Assembly: GCA_002722885.1 (NCBI GenBank)
Contig: PBNE01000014.1
Span: 128,857-192,856 of the forward strand
DNA from: Rhodospirillaceae bacterium
Lineage (GTDB): Bacteria; Pseudomonadota; Alphaproteobacteria; SP197
DNA: 64,000 nt
Reading direction: 5' to 3'
The notes beneath the pieces are model-generated. The model worked only from the letters and a program-made list of their open reading frames with translations. It was not told where the DNA came from and did not search any database. A program made the translations under genes and the position numbers. Of the stretch, positions 52,351 through 61,494 are shown piece after piece (within the stretch, counting starts at the first letter, position 1; each line of letters starts with the position of its first letter).

Positions 52351-52955
52351 TGGACGACGCACGACTCCACGTGCCGGCAGCTCAGCGCAACGGAGAAGCG
52401 ATTCTCAAGGCGCTTGAGGGATTCCACCGAACGGACCTCAAGGTTCTTGAAATTGCCAGCGGCCCTGGCCAGCACTGCGCACTGTTTGCCGCAGCCTGGC
52501 CCGACACCACATGGCAGCCCAGTGACCCTGATGCCAGGATGCGCGCCAGTCAGAGCGCCTGGACCGATGATCTGGACAATGTCAGGGCGCCGGTAAGTCT
52601 GGATGTCACCGATGATGGCTGGTGGAAGGCTGTACAAGGGCCGTTCGACCTCATGCTGTGCACCAACATGCTGCACTGCTCGGGCCGTGAAACGATGGAG
52701 GGACTGATGGCGGGCGCAGCCGGGCTGCTCGCCGACGACGGACGGCTGTTGATCTATGGACCGTTCATGTTCAACGGACTTCACAGCGCCGACAGCAACC
52801 GCAGCTTCGACCACATGATGCGTCAGCAGAATCCGAACTGGGGCGTGCGTGATCTCAATGATATTGCGGCTGCTGGGCAGGTGTTTGACGTCGCCTTCGA
52901 CTCGTATATCGAAATGCCCGCCAACAACCACATTCTGGTGTTCCGGAAGGCATGA
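52350..52955 (+). CDS. DUF938 family SAM-dependent methyltransferase
   Basis: A 201-residue class I methyltransferase-like protein. VLEIASGPGQHCALFA is the SAM-binding motif I, WQPSDPDARM motif II, and FDLMLCTNMLHC motif IV. The N-terminal PAAQRNGEAIL and C-terminal SNRSFDHMMRQQNPNWGVRD fit DUF938. The substrate is unknown. The ATG overlaps the previous stop. Confidence 0.83.
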   Translation: MDDARLHVPAAQRNGEAILKALEGFHRTDLKVLEIASGPGQHCALFAAAWPDTTWQPSDPDARMRASQSAWTDDLDNVRAPVSLDVTDDGWWKAVQGPFDLMLCTNMLHCSGRETMEGLMAGAAGLLADDGRLLIYGPFMFNGLHSADSNRSFDHMMRQQNPNWGVRDLNDIAAAGQVFDVAFDSYIEMPANNHILVFRKA

Positions 52956-53037
52956 CTAAGCCGGTGGGCGTTGCCACGGCCACCCCGCATCTGTTAGGTC
53001 AATGCGGAGGGAGCGCCGGTAGCGGAGCCATGTGGAT

Positions 53038-53802
53038 ATGGGCCGCGCCCTGGGAGTACGGTGCGTGAGACAAGGCGCCTGGAGATTTCGGGATACCCAA
53101 CGGGAGGCGAGGCAGCGCCGCAACAAGGCGATCCTGCGCGTCCTGCTGATCGTTGCCAGCGTCGCGGCCATCGCATGGTTTTCATTCGATGCCGGGCGGC
53201 GCAACACCGAATACCGCATCCTGATGCTGGAAGACAGGTTCGCAGAGCTCGATTCCGCCATGCGCGTGGCCGCGCAATCGGAGAGTGAAGCGCGGGCCGC
53301 ACTTGGTTCCGCGGTGAGCGAGGCAGCAGCCTGGCGGGAGCGCTACGAAACAGAGGTTCCCCAAGGAGAAAGCGCCATTCTGTGGCAGCTGCTGACACGC
53401 CGCCTCAACGAGGGCGTTGAACCGCAGCGGCTTGCCGAGGTGGTCGAACTGGTCGCCAACGAACGGCGCTGCGATCCGCAACTGGTGAGCAAGCGCATCA
53501 TCGTGAAAACGCATCTGCACGGCGGCACTGACACCTCCGCCGGATTCGCTGACAGCCGGTTGACAGTGATGGGTGAAGGCGAAGCGGACCGCGACGCCGA
53601 CAACAACCCTGTCGCCTGGTACAACCCAGCCGAACCGGTGGCCGTGAGCTTCGTGACGATCGGCGGCGAAACCGAAGTGGTCGAGGGCTACCTGCCGATC
53701 AACCACGCGGTGGTTCTGGGCACCGACGAGTACCGCTTTGTCGTGACCGAAGGGCCACGAAACTTCGCGATGGTCACCGCCGAACGCTGCGACTTCCCCT
53801 GA
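53038..53802 (+). CDS. Membrane-anchored protein with coiled coil, unknown function
   Basis: A protein of about 254 residues that I do not recognise. A basic N-terminus (RDTQREARQRRNKAIL) leads into one transmembrane helix (LRVLLIVASVAAIAWFSF), then a heptad-like coiled coil of about 60 residues (MLEDRFAELDSAMRVAAQSE), and a soluble domain with a single late Cys pair (ERRCDP, AERCDF). Topology suggests a periplasmic C-terminal domain. The ATG at 53038 is preferred (GCGGAG upstream) over a GTG six bases earlier. Confidence 0.6.
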   Translation: MGRALGVRCVRQGAWRFRDTQREARQRRNKAILRVLLIVASVAAIAWFSFDAGRRNTEYRILMLEDRFAELDSAMRVAAQSESEARAALGSAVSEAAAWRERYETEVPQGESAILWQLLTRRLNEGVEPQRLAEVVELVANERRCDPQLVSKRIIVKTHLHGGTDTSAGFADSRLTVMGEGEADRDADNNPVAWYNPAEPVAVSFVTIGGETEVVEGYLPINHAVVLGTDEYRFVVTEGPRNFAMVTAERCDFP

Positions 53803-53807
53803 GGCCC

Positions 53808-54386
53808 ATGCAGTCCGATATCGATACCGTGCTCACCTTCTGGTTCGGCCGTCCCGACGATCCCGACTGGGGCTCCATGCGCGAGGACTGGTTCACCAAA
53901 TCCGACCGGTTCGACCAGGCCTGCCGCGATACCTGCCTGAGCCTGCACGAGCGCGCCGCTGCCGGTGAATTCGAGCATTGGGCCGACACGCCGGATGGTG
54001 CTGTGGCGCTGGTCATCCTGCTCGACCAGCTTCCACGGAACATGTTCCGCGGCACCCCGCGCATGTATGCGACCGACCCCAAGGCGCGCGCGCTGGCCGA
54101 GCTGATCGACGCCCGCGGCTTCAAACAGCACTACAGCCATGTCCAGAGCCTGTTCGCCGACCTGCCGTTCGAGCATACCGAGAATCTTCCCGATCAAGTA
54201 CGGCACGTCCGCTTCGTCGAAGAGCACTACCACGGGCCGGAGCGGGACAATTGCCTGGTGGCCTCACACCGCCATCACGAGATCATCGAACGCTTCGGCC
54301 GCTTTCCGCACCGCAACGATATTCTGGGCCGCGAGACCTCGGCCGAAGAACGCGAGTTCCTGAAGGAACCGATGTCGTCGTTCTGA
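53808..54386 (+). CDS. DUF924 family protein
   Basis: A 192-residue protein with the DUF924 landmarks: VLTFWFGRPDDPDWG at the start, LILLDQLPRNMFRGTPRMYA in the middle and FPHRNDILGRETSAEEREFL at the end. The family is all-helical and TPR-like with unknown function. It starts 5 bases after the previous stop, so cotranscription is likely. The middle region, HYSHVQSLFADLPFEHTEN, keeps the usual Pro and Glu residues. Confidence 0.85.
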   Translation: MQSDIDTVLTFWFGRPDDPDWGSMREDWFTKSDRFDQACRDTCLSLHERAAAGEFEHWADTPDGAVALVILLDQLPRNMFRGTPRMYATDPKARALAELIDARGFKQHYSHVQSLFADLPFEHTENLPDQVRHVRFVEEHYHGPERDNCLVASHRHHEIIERFGRFPHRNDILGRETSAEEREFLKEPMSSF

Positions 54387-54411
54387 CACCCCCCTCATGT
54401 CGAGAAGCATC

Positions 54412-55221
54412 ATGAGTGACAACACTGCGAAGTTCACAGGCACAATTCCCGATGTCTACGAGGAACACCTAGGACCACTGCTGTTCGAGTTCTATGCAAC
54501 CGATCTGGCCATCCGGGTTGTGGTTCCCGAGAACGATCGGGTCCTGGAGATAGCCTGAGGCACAGGGATCTCGATACAATGGCTCCGCGAGGCGCTGCCC
54601 GGCTCAACCGCCATCACCGCGACAGACCTGAACGAGGCGATGCTCGACGTCGCGCGCAGCAGGCGAGGTGATCTGGAACAGGTTTCGTTCGAGCAGGCTG
54701 ATGCGCTCAACCTTCCATTCGCAGACAAAACATTCGATGCCGTCGTCTGCCAGTCCGGCCTGATGTTCTATCCGGACAAGCCAGCAGGGTTGAGCGAAGC
54801 TGTGCGTGTGCTGAAGCCGGGCGGCCAGTTCATCTTTAACGTCCGGGACTCGATTGAACGAAATCCGATTATCCAGCTCGTCCTCGATGTCCTACCGCCG
54901 TACTTTGACGGTAAACCATCACGATTTCGCGCGGTCCCGTTCGGTTTCCACGCCATCGATCCCATCCGCGAGATGCTTCACAATGCCGGATTCTAAGCCA
55001 TGGACATTCATGTCATTTCCACAGTCAGCGAGCGGCCTTCGGCACGGCACGTCGCAAAAGGATTGATCTGTGGCAATCCCACCATTCTCGATCTGCAGGA
55101 GCGCGGCAATGCGCCCGTCGATAATGTTGTTGAAGCAGCAGCCCAGGCCATTGCCGCCACATTCGGCGACGAGCCCGTCCGGGTTCCCCTTCAGGCCATT
55201 ACGGTCTTTGCCTTCCTGTAA
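54412..55221 (+). pseudogene. Class I SAM methyltransferase with two nonsense codons
   Basis: Reads SDNTAKFTGTIPDVYEEHLG, then LEIA followed by TGA (54556-54558) where the family has Cys in the LEIACGTG SAM-binding loop. It continues TGISIQWL, ITATDLNEAMLD, FDAVVCQSGLMFYPDK and RVLKPGGQFIF. A TAA at 54994-54996 then interrupts before the usual C-terminal region (SARHVAKGLICGNP, GDEPVRVPLQAI). Everything is in one frame, about 269 codons. Each stop is one C-to-A or G-to-T change from the expected codon. The substrate is unknown (ubiquinone/SAM-type family). Confidence 0.78.
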
Positions 55222-55228
55222 CCGTGTT

Positions 55229-56233
55229 CTACCGCGCCGCGTAACCTTCCAGCTTCTCGTGCAACGCTTGTGCGATCGTGACACCATCAGAGGCCGTTCT
55301 GTCGCGCGAGGCGATTCGGCGGTCACCGGGCAGACGGGTGCCGGGCTGATCGAGGATGGCCTCGAACATGTCACCGGCATGCGCCACGAATCCCTTCCCA
55401 AAGGCCGAGGGGTCGAAGGCAATGAAACACTGGCCTGTGCGTGGCGGACCCCCCTCGTTGCCGCCGAAGCTCGATGCCTGAAAACCGAAATGAGCGCCTG
55501 AGAGGCCCGCGGCCATCAGCTCGATTATCAGCGCAAGGTTGGCACCCTTACGGCCGCCAGTCGGCGCCATGGTGCCCTTGAGCCCTTCAGCGGCATCGTT
55601 CGTGGGGTTGCCGTCAGCGTCAAAAGCCCATCCTTCGGGTATTGGTTCGCCCTTCTGCGCATGGACCATGACTTCACTCTTGGCGATCACGCTGGAGGAC
55701 TGGTCGATGACGAGGGGAAGACCGTCAGCCCGCGGACAGCCGATGGCGATCGGATTGGTTCCGAAGAGACCCTTCTTACCGCCCCAGGGGGCAATGGCCG
55801 AGGGACCGTTCACGAAGCCCAGGGCCAGCATGCCCGCCTGGGCGATACGCTCAACGTGATAACCGACGACGCCGCAATTGTAGGAATTGCGAACGCTCAT
55901 GGCGGCCACACCAGCCTCCTTCGCCGTATCGATCACGACCGGCAGGGCGGCATCGATGGCGGGATGCGCAAAACCACAGGCCGCATCAACCATCACCGCC
56001 CCGGCACGCGAGCGTGTCACCACCGGGGTCGCGCTGCCATCAATCTTGCCGCACAGAACGTGCTCGGCGTATGTCGGAAGGCGGGCAAGACCGTGGCTGT
56101 GGATACCGTCGGCTTCCGCCGCGACGACCGAATCCACGACAGAACCTGTGTTTTCTTCCGACGTGCCACAGGCCAGCAAAACACGGCGGGTCAGGGCGGC
56201 AACATCGTCCAGCGACAGGGCAACAGAGCTCAT
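55229..56233 (-). CDS. Malate/L-lactate/ureidoglycolate dehydrogenase-family (Ldh2) enzyme
   Basis: An NAD(P)-dependent 2-hydroxyacid or imine reductase of the Ldh2/ComC fold, about 334 residues. EADGIHSHGLARLPTY carries the conserved SHG and R residues; GVVGYHVERIAQ, APWGGKKGLFGTNP and KGANLALIIELMAAGLSG follow. Relatives include malate, ureidoglycolate and delta1-piperideine-2-carboxylate/pyrroline-2-carboxylate reductases, so a role in amino acid turnover next to an ornithine cyclodeaminase gene is possible. The ATG at 56233 has GAGGA upstream; two other ATGs lie 9 and 15 bases earlier. Confidence 0.85.
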   Translation of the reverse strand: MSSVALSLDDVAALTRRVLLACGTSEENTGSVVDSVVAAEADGIHSHGLARLPTYAEHVLCGKIDGSATPVVTRSRAGAVMVDAACGFAHPAIDAALPVVIDTAKEAGVAAMSVRNSYNCGVVGYHVERIAQAGMLALGFVNGPSAIAPWGGKKGLFGTNPIAIGCPRADGLPLVIDQSSSVIAKSEVMVHAQKGEPIPEGWAFDADGNPTNDAAEGLKGTMAPTGGRKGANLALIIELMAAGLSGAHFGFQASSFGGNEGGPPRTGQCFIAFDPSAFGKGFVAHAGDMFEAILDQPGTRLPGDRRIASRDRTASDGVTIAQALHEKLEGYAAR

Positions 56234-56321
56234 CCGGGGCATCCTCATCTATGCAACGGCCTAGACATGGAACGGCAATCGGGCATTGTCCACCTCTTGG
56301 CACAGGATTAAGGACCGGTAC

Positions 56322-57953
56322 ATGCGCAGCATCGTGATTGTCAGCCTTGCGGCCCTGGTGGTCGGCGTGATCGCCGGGCTCGGCACCTGGGTCTTTCGTA
56401 AGCTGATCGCGCTGTTCCAGAACGTGCTGTTCCTGGAGCAGTTCTCGTTCGACTACGACCCCGCCGCCTTCATCGCGCCGAGTCCCTGGGGCCAGGCATC
56501 ATCATCGTGGCCGCGGTTGTGGCCTGGATGGTCAACACCTTCGCGCCGGAGGCCAAGGGACATGGCGTGCCCGAGGTCATGGACGCCATCCACTATCGGG
56601 ACGGTGTGATCCGCCCGCAGGTCGTGGTCGTGAAGGCCCTGGCCGTGGCACTGTCTATCGGATCGGGCGGATCAGCGGGACGCGAGGGACCGATCATCCA
56701 GATCGCGGTACGGCCATGGGCTCCAATCTGGCCCAGATCACACGCCTCCCCGTGGGCCAGCGCCTGACCCTGGTGGTGGCCGGTGCCGGTGCCGGCATCG
56801 TGGCGGCATTCAACGCGCCGCTTGGCGGGCTGGTGTTTGCGATCGAACTGATGCTGCTGGCTGTCAATGCGCGCACTCTGCTGCCTGTGGCGATCGCCTA
56901 TGTGGCGGGCGCCTAGATCACACGCCTGACGGCCGGCCTTGCTCCTGTCTTCAATATTCCGGCCCTGCGCCTTGAACACCTTCATGCCAGCGCGCCATGG
57001 GCGCTTCTACTGATGGTCCGGCTGGGGATCGTCATCGGGCTGGCGGCAAGTCTATTCATCAAACTTCTGGACAAGACTGAGGACGGCTTCTAGGCCCTGT
57101 CCGGCGGCTACATCGTCCAGCACATGCTCGGTATGCTGGGACTGGGTCTGCTGGTCTACGGCGTGCAGCAGATCGCCGGGCATTACGACGTGGCCGGTGT
57201 CGGCTACGCGACGATCACCGAGATCCTGGAAGGCATTTTGGCCAACCCCTGGTTCCTGCTGGTGCTGTTCGCCCTGAAACTGCTGGCGACCTGCCTGACC
57301 CTGGGATCCGGTGCCTCGGGTGGCGTGTTCTCGCCCTCGCTCTTCATGGGTGCAGCACTGGGTGCGACCTTCGGTCATCTATGCTTCTGGCTGTTCGGCG
57401 ATCTCGGGATCACCATTGCGGCCTTCGCCATCGCCGGCATGGCGGCCTCGATCAGCGGCACGACCGGAGCTCTGTTGACGGCCATCGCGATAGCCTACGA
57501 GATGACACGCGACTACAACACGATCCTGCTGGTCCTGATTGCCGCGACCACATCATGGACAACGCGCAAGGTTGCCGTGGGCAACAGCATCTACACGATC
57601 AAGCAGTTGCGTCGCGGACATGTGGTGCCGGAAGGCCTGCAGACCGCCATGGATCATGCGCGCCGCGCCAGCGATGTGATGGCCGAGGGCGACCTGTCGA
57701 ACGCCCGCTATCGCCCGATCACATCCGACGGCCGGATCGACGGCCTGGCTGCGGCGGATCGTGCCCCGTCAACTTCGTTGTCGTGGAAAAGCAGGCCGTG
57801 CTGATTGATGTCATGGACGCGATGGAACGCGTTGAAGCGGCAGTCGCTCTGGTCACCGACGGCGGAAGCCAGACAGCTGACAGTGTGGTCGGCTGGATCG
57901 GACCGGCCGAACTGGCAGCTGCCACGCGCAAGACCGCACGCCTGATGGTCTAG
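56322..57953 (+). pseudogene. ClC-type chloride channel with C-terminal CBS region, broken
   Basis: The segments give a whole ClC protein: RSIVIVSLAALVVGVIAGLG, AKGHGVPEVMDAIHY, GSGGSAGREGPIIQI (selectivity loop), GAGAGIVAAFNAPLGGLVFA, GSGASGGVFSPSLFMGAALG and AGMAASISGTTGALLTAIA, then a CBS-like end. Frame changes occur near 56490, 56708 and 57765, and TAG codons at 56914-56916 and 57091-57093. At least five defects. Both TAGs could come from GAG by a G-to-T change. It would have been an inner-membrane Cl-/H+ exchanger or channel. Confidence 0.8.
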
Positions 57954-59056
57954 CGCGATCCGAGAAGTCCTGCGACATGGCCGGCAATCGCCAGCGATGA
58001 CGTGAGCCCCGGGGACTCGATTCCGAAGAGATTCACCATCCCGGGCACGCCATGATCGCTCGGCCCTTCGATCATGAAATCCGTCGCGGCGCCGCCTGGA
58101 CGCTGCAGTTTCGGCCTGATACCGCTGTAGCCGGGTTGGAGGTCACCGTCGCGCAGGTCCGGCCAGTAGCGGCGCACAGCATCATAGAAAACATCGGCAC
58201 GGGCAGGATCGACGCTGTAGTCGACATCATCGACCCACTCTACGTCCGGACCGAAGCGGCACTGTCCACCAAGATCGAGGGTCACGTGGACGCCGAGTCC
58301 GGCCTTCATCGGAACGGGATAGATCAGACTTGAGAACGGAGACGGCCGCCCGAGCGTGTAGTAGTTGCCCTTGGCCATGAAACGCTCAGGCACACGATCC
58401 TGATCCAACCCTGTGATGGCCTTTCCCAGCCAGGGCGCACCAAGTCCGGCGGCATTGACGACCTCCTTGGCCAGCAAGGTCATCGGTGCATCGCCCCCGA
58501 CGTGAAGCGCCGTTCCCCTGTTGCGGACTTCGCCTGCCTCGACCGGGGCACACAGCGCCAGCATGGCACCTTCTGCTTCGGCATCGCCCAGGTAGGAAAG
58601 CATAAGGCCATGGCTGTCGACGACACCGGTGGATGGTGACAGCAGGGCACCGACCGCGTTGAGTTCAGGCTCTCGCGCTGCGACCTCGGCAGCGTCGAGC
58701 CAGACCAAATCGGTGACACCGTTCTCTGACGCCTTGACCTTCAAACCCTCAAGGATCGGCATCTCGTCGTCCTGGGTGGCCACGATGAGCTTGCCGTAGT
58801 TCTCGAACGCGACCTTGTGGCTACGACAGTAGTCGTAGAGCGCCCACTTCCCCGCGACACACATGCGCGCCTTCAGACTACCCGTGGGGTAGTAGATTCC
58901 GGCGTGGATGACCTCACTGTTGCGCGATGACGTTTCGGAGCCGAAAGCGTCCTTGGCCTCGAGGATCAGGACCTCCCGACCCGACAACGCCAACGCGCGG
59001 GCAATCGCCAAGCCCACAACGCCAGCACCAACAACAACGGTTTCGACTGAGTCCAT
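57950..59056 (-). CDS. L-2-hydroxyglutarate oxidase-like FAD enzyme
   Basis: A 368-residue DAO-fold flavoprotein. The FAD motif VVVGAGVVGLAIARALALSG is followed by the LhgO/L2HGDH signature SSRNSEVIHAGIYYPTGSLKAR. FGPDVEWV and GYSGIRPKLQ near the C-terminus also fit. It should oxidise L-2-hydroxyglutarate or a related 2-hydroxyacid and pass electrons to quinone. Its end overlaps the end of the convergent ClC pseudogene by 4 bases. Confidence 0.87.
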   Translation of the reverse strand: MDSVETVVVGAGVVGLAIARALALSGREVLILEAKDAFGSETSSRNSEVIHAGIYYPTGSLKARMCVAGKWALYDYCRSHKVAFENYGKLIVATQDDEMPILEGLKVKASENGVTDLVWLDAAEVAAREPELNAVGALLSPSTGVVDSHGLMLSYLGDAEAEGAMLALCAPVEAGEVRNRGTALHVGGDAPMTLLAKEVVNAAGLGAPWLGKAITGLDQDRVPERFMAKGNYYTLGRPSPFSSLIYPVPMKAGLGVHVTLDLGGQCRFGPDVEWVDDVDYSVDPARADVFYDAVRRYWPDLRDGDLQPGYSGIRPKLQRPGGAATDFMIEGPSDHGVPGMVNLFGIESPGLTSSLAIAGHVAGLLGSR

Positions 59057-59356
59057 GCAACTCTTCCGTCCGAGACACGGCGTATCAGATCATAACATTG
59101 GCTGTGCAGGTTGTGACAGGAGCGCGTTCCATCAAGTTCAAAACTGGACCTCAGCGCACAATACCAAACGCTTCGCACCACGAGCCGCAACCCTGCGAGG
59201 GTTCGCGCATTCTTCCCATCGGCGAACAACGAACAGGCTGTTCCGCTTCGCGGTACGTTCGACGGCGGCGCCCGTGATTTTGCGGGCATGACGGTGGAAG
59301 TCTCCGTCACATCACTCGACAACCAGCCGCCCATCGCCAACGACGGTTAAAACAGC
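59057..59356. other. Intergenic region, possible gene remnant
   Basis: About 300 bases. One plus-strand frame ending at the TAA of 59347-59349 reads like the tail of an extracellular repeat protein (ARDFAGMTVEVSVTSLDN then QPPIAND), but it has no start or clear upstream continuation. A short hairpin AACCC-tgcga-GGGTT lies at 59190-59204. The L-2-hydroxyglutarate oxidase promoter should also be here. Nothing else could be supported. Confidence 0.3.
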
Positions 59357-59887
59357 CTATGCCGGCACCGTCTGTTTCAACACACCACGATCCGGTCCGC
59401 AGTGACGGCAGTAGCAGTCGCGGATGCGGCGGCGCGGTTTCCTGACAAAGGGATATTCCTCGCCACAGGCCACACAGGTCCAGATGTAGGAGGCATGCGC
59501 CTTGCGGGACAGATAGGGAATCTCGTGGTGGGTCGTCGGGAGTTCACCCAGCATGACGATCGTGGCGCGCCACAGAGGACCGTGGCGGCAGGGTTTGCCG
59601 TAGTGGCGGTCAGCCAGTATATGGGCGCATTCGTGCAGGAAGGTGGAGTCCCTATCCTCTTCCCTGCCCGGCTTCAGAAGTTCCTGGTGCAGCACGATCC
59701 GCTGGTCATGGGGCCAGGCCTTGCCCGCCTGCACGGCGGCGCGTCCGTCGGCCTCCACAACACTGTCGAGGCAATCCTGATAGGCCGCGCCCAGCGATGC
59801 TGCGCGGGCAAGCCGATCAGCCACGAGCCATTCCTCGGCGACCTCGGCCACCGTGCCCAGGCGCCAGCCGGACCGCCGTTCAGCCAC
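59357..59887 (-). CDS. SprT-like zinc metallopeptidase-family protein
   Basis: A protein of about 176 residues. FLHECAHILADRHYG gives the HExxH zinc site, HGPLWRATIVMLG the third ligand region, and a C-terminal zinc ribbon has CVACGEE and CYCRHCG, as in SprT/Spartan-like proteins. Function in bacteria is uncertain. The GTG at 59887 overlaps the acyl-CoA dehydrogenase end; an ATG at 59917 in frame would lengthen the overlap to 38 bases. No signal peptide. Confidence 0.78.
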   Translation of the reverse strand: MAERRSGWRLGTVAEVAEEWLVADRLARAASLGAAYQDCLDSVVEADGRAAVQAGKAWPHDQRIVLHQELLKPGREEDRDSTFLHECAHILADRHYGKPCRHGPLWRATIVMLGELPTTHHEIPYLSRKAHASYIWTCVACGEEYPFVRKPRRRIRDCYCRHCGPDRGVLKQTVPA

Positions 59888-61016
59888 CGCCGGCCCGTTT
59901 GAGGAGGTCGCGGGCAATCACGACGTTCTGGATTTCCGTCGCACCGTCAAGCCATTGCGCCATGCGAGCCCCGGCAAGATGGCGTGCAACGGGATGACCG
60001 TCGTCGATGCGGAAACCGCGGGCACCCATCACCTGCATGCAGTCGCTGATCGCCTTCGTGGCAGCACGAGTGGCGAACTTCTTGGCATGGGCGCAGGCGA
60101 TCATGGCGTCGTCACCACGGTCGAAGAGCTCCGCAGCCTCCCGCATCAGCAGACGCGACGCCTCAAGATCGGTCGCCGCATCGGCCAGCATCCACTGCAC
60201 CCCCTGGAGGTCGCCGATCGTGCCGCCGAAAGCTTCACGCTTCAGCACGGATGCTGCGGCATGTTCGAGGGAGGAACGCATCATGCCGCAGCTCATCGCG
60301 GCCACGCCGGCGCGAGCGATGTTGATGCCCTTCATCGCGCCCTTGAACGCCTCTTCGGGCGGATGGATCAGTGCAGATTCGGGAACCCTCACCCCGTTGA
60401 AGCGGATCCCCGCAGCTCCGGACGAATGACCGCCGAGCATGTGGTAGCCCGGAAGGCGTTCAACACCTTCAGTGTCCGTCTCGACGAGGAACGCCGCGAT
60501 GCCGCGCCAACCCCGGGACGGATCGGTCTGGGCGAAGACCTTGAGCAAACCGGCAGCCTCGCCATTGGTGATCCATGCCTTTTCACCGTCTATGATCCAA
60601 TCCGACCCATCCCGCCGAACCGATGTGGCAACGGCCGTGGCGTCGCTGCCGACGCCAGGCTCGGTGAGCAGGAACGCGCCGATCAGACGACCTGACAGCA
60701 GATCGTCGAGATATTGCTCACGCTGCGCATCGGTTCCGGCCGTCGCGATGCTTCCGGTAAAGTTGGCATGAACCTTCAGGGCAAAGGCGAATCCCATGTC
60801 TTCGGCAGCGATTGCCTCGACCACACCGCAGGTGGGCAGCAGCCCCAGGCCCCGACCACCCTGCTCGATCGGAACCATCAGGCCGGTCAAACCAGACTCA
60901 CCCGCAGCCGCCATGGCCTCCACGGGGTAACGGCGTTCGTGTTCCCAGCCGGCGGCTGCATCGCGCACGATATCCAGGCAAAAGGCGGCCACGTGGTCGT
61001 CGAGGGACGGGTTCAT
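59880..61016 (-). CDS. Acyl-CoA dehydrogenase
   Basis: A 378-residue flavoenzyme that forms a 2,3-double bond in an acyl-CoA thioester. LLTEPGVGSDATAV and WIIDGEKAWITNG are the FAD/substrate signatures; QVMGARGFRIDDGHPVARHL and WLDGATEIQNVVIARDLL near the end contact FAD. Length is typical. The preferred acyl chain cannot be told from sequence. It is first in a set with the SprT-like gene, whose start lies inside its end. Confidence 0.9.
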   Translation of the reverse strand: MNPSLDDHVAAFCLDIVRDAAAGWEHERRYPVEAMAAAGESGLTGLMVPIEQGGRGLGLLPTCGVVEAIAAEDMGFAFALKVHANFTGSIATAGTDAQREQYLDDLLSGRLIGAFLLTEPGVGSDATAVATSVRRDGSDWIIDGEKAWITNGEAAGLLKVFAQTDPSRGWRGIAAFLVETDTEGVERLPGYHMLGGHSSGAAGIRFNGVRVPESALIHPPEEAFKGAMKGINIARAGVAAMSCGMMRSSLEHAAASVLKREAFGGTIGDLQGVQWMLADAATDLEASRLLMREAAELFDRGDDAMIACAHAKKFATRAATKAISDCMQVMGARGFRIDDGHPVARHLAGARMAQWLDGATEIQNVVIARDLLKRAGGG

Positions 61017-61125
61017 GGGTTCTCCTGATTGCCGATGCTTCCAGACTCCGGCCTAGGCCATCCCCGCGTTAACAGCAACTGGACGGTATCGCGAGGTGTG
61101 GATGACGAGGTCTACAGACGCGCCA

Positions 61126-61494
61126 TCAGGTTGACTGCTGGCGCGACATGACGGTTCCACCAACGACGCTGAGGAGCACACCGAGCCCTGCGCCGAGAAG
61201 ATCGGCGACCGCGTCTGCGATGCCGCCAAATCGGTCAAACGAAGGCTGGATCACCTCGATGAGGCTACCGAGAAGGGCGCAGACGATGAAGATGACGATC
61301 AGTCGCCGCAGCCCCTGCGTACCGGCCAATGACCAGAAGAAAGCCAGCGCGGCATAAGCGAGGAGATGGCCGACCTTGTCGCCGTGATTGACCGAGACCG
61401 CGAGGTCGATCGGGCGAAACGACGCCACAACGATGATCAGGAAACAGAGAAGCGCCAGCCCACCCGAGCCACGCCGAACCAGTCTGACGTTCAC
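61126..61494 (-). CDS. VanZ-like membrane protein
   Basis: A 122-residue protein with about four transmembrane segments. NHGDKVGHLLAYAALAFFW and LIEVIQPSFDRFGGIADAVA match the VanZ-like family (conserved Asp/His in the first loop, Glu-x-x-Gln and Arg-x-x-x-x-x-D in the third). Family function is unclear beyond low-level glycopeptide resistance in one member. The ATG overlaps the stop of the upstream TPR gene (ATGA). Confidence 0.82.
   Translation of the reverse strand: MNVRLVRRGSGGLALLCFLIIVVASFRPIDLAVSVNHGDKVGHLLAYAALAFFWSLAGTQGLRRLIVIFIVCALLGSLIEVIQPSFDRFGGIADAVADLLGAGLGVLLSVVGGTVMSRQQST

Noticed and set aside
27527..54558. Selenocysteine at the two TGA codons that replace an expected Cys
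   Set aside because: The positions (GNAT helix, SAM-binding loop) are not known Sec sites, no SECIS-like hairpin was evident just downstream, and both genes carry further inactivating defects.
44898..57953. Pyrrolysine readthrough of the in-frame TAG codons, suggested by the MttB homologues nearby
   Set aside because: The TAGs lie in unrelated genes (Sel1, ClC, PhyH remnant), neither MttB gene has one, other broken genes stop at TGA or TAA, and no pylTSBCD genes are seen.
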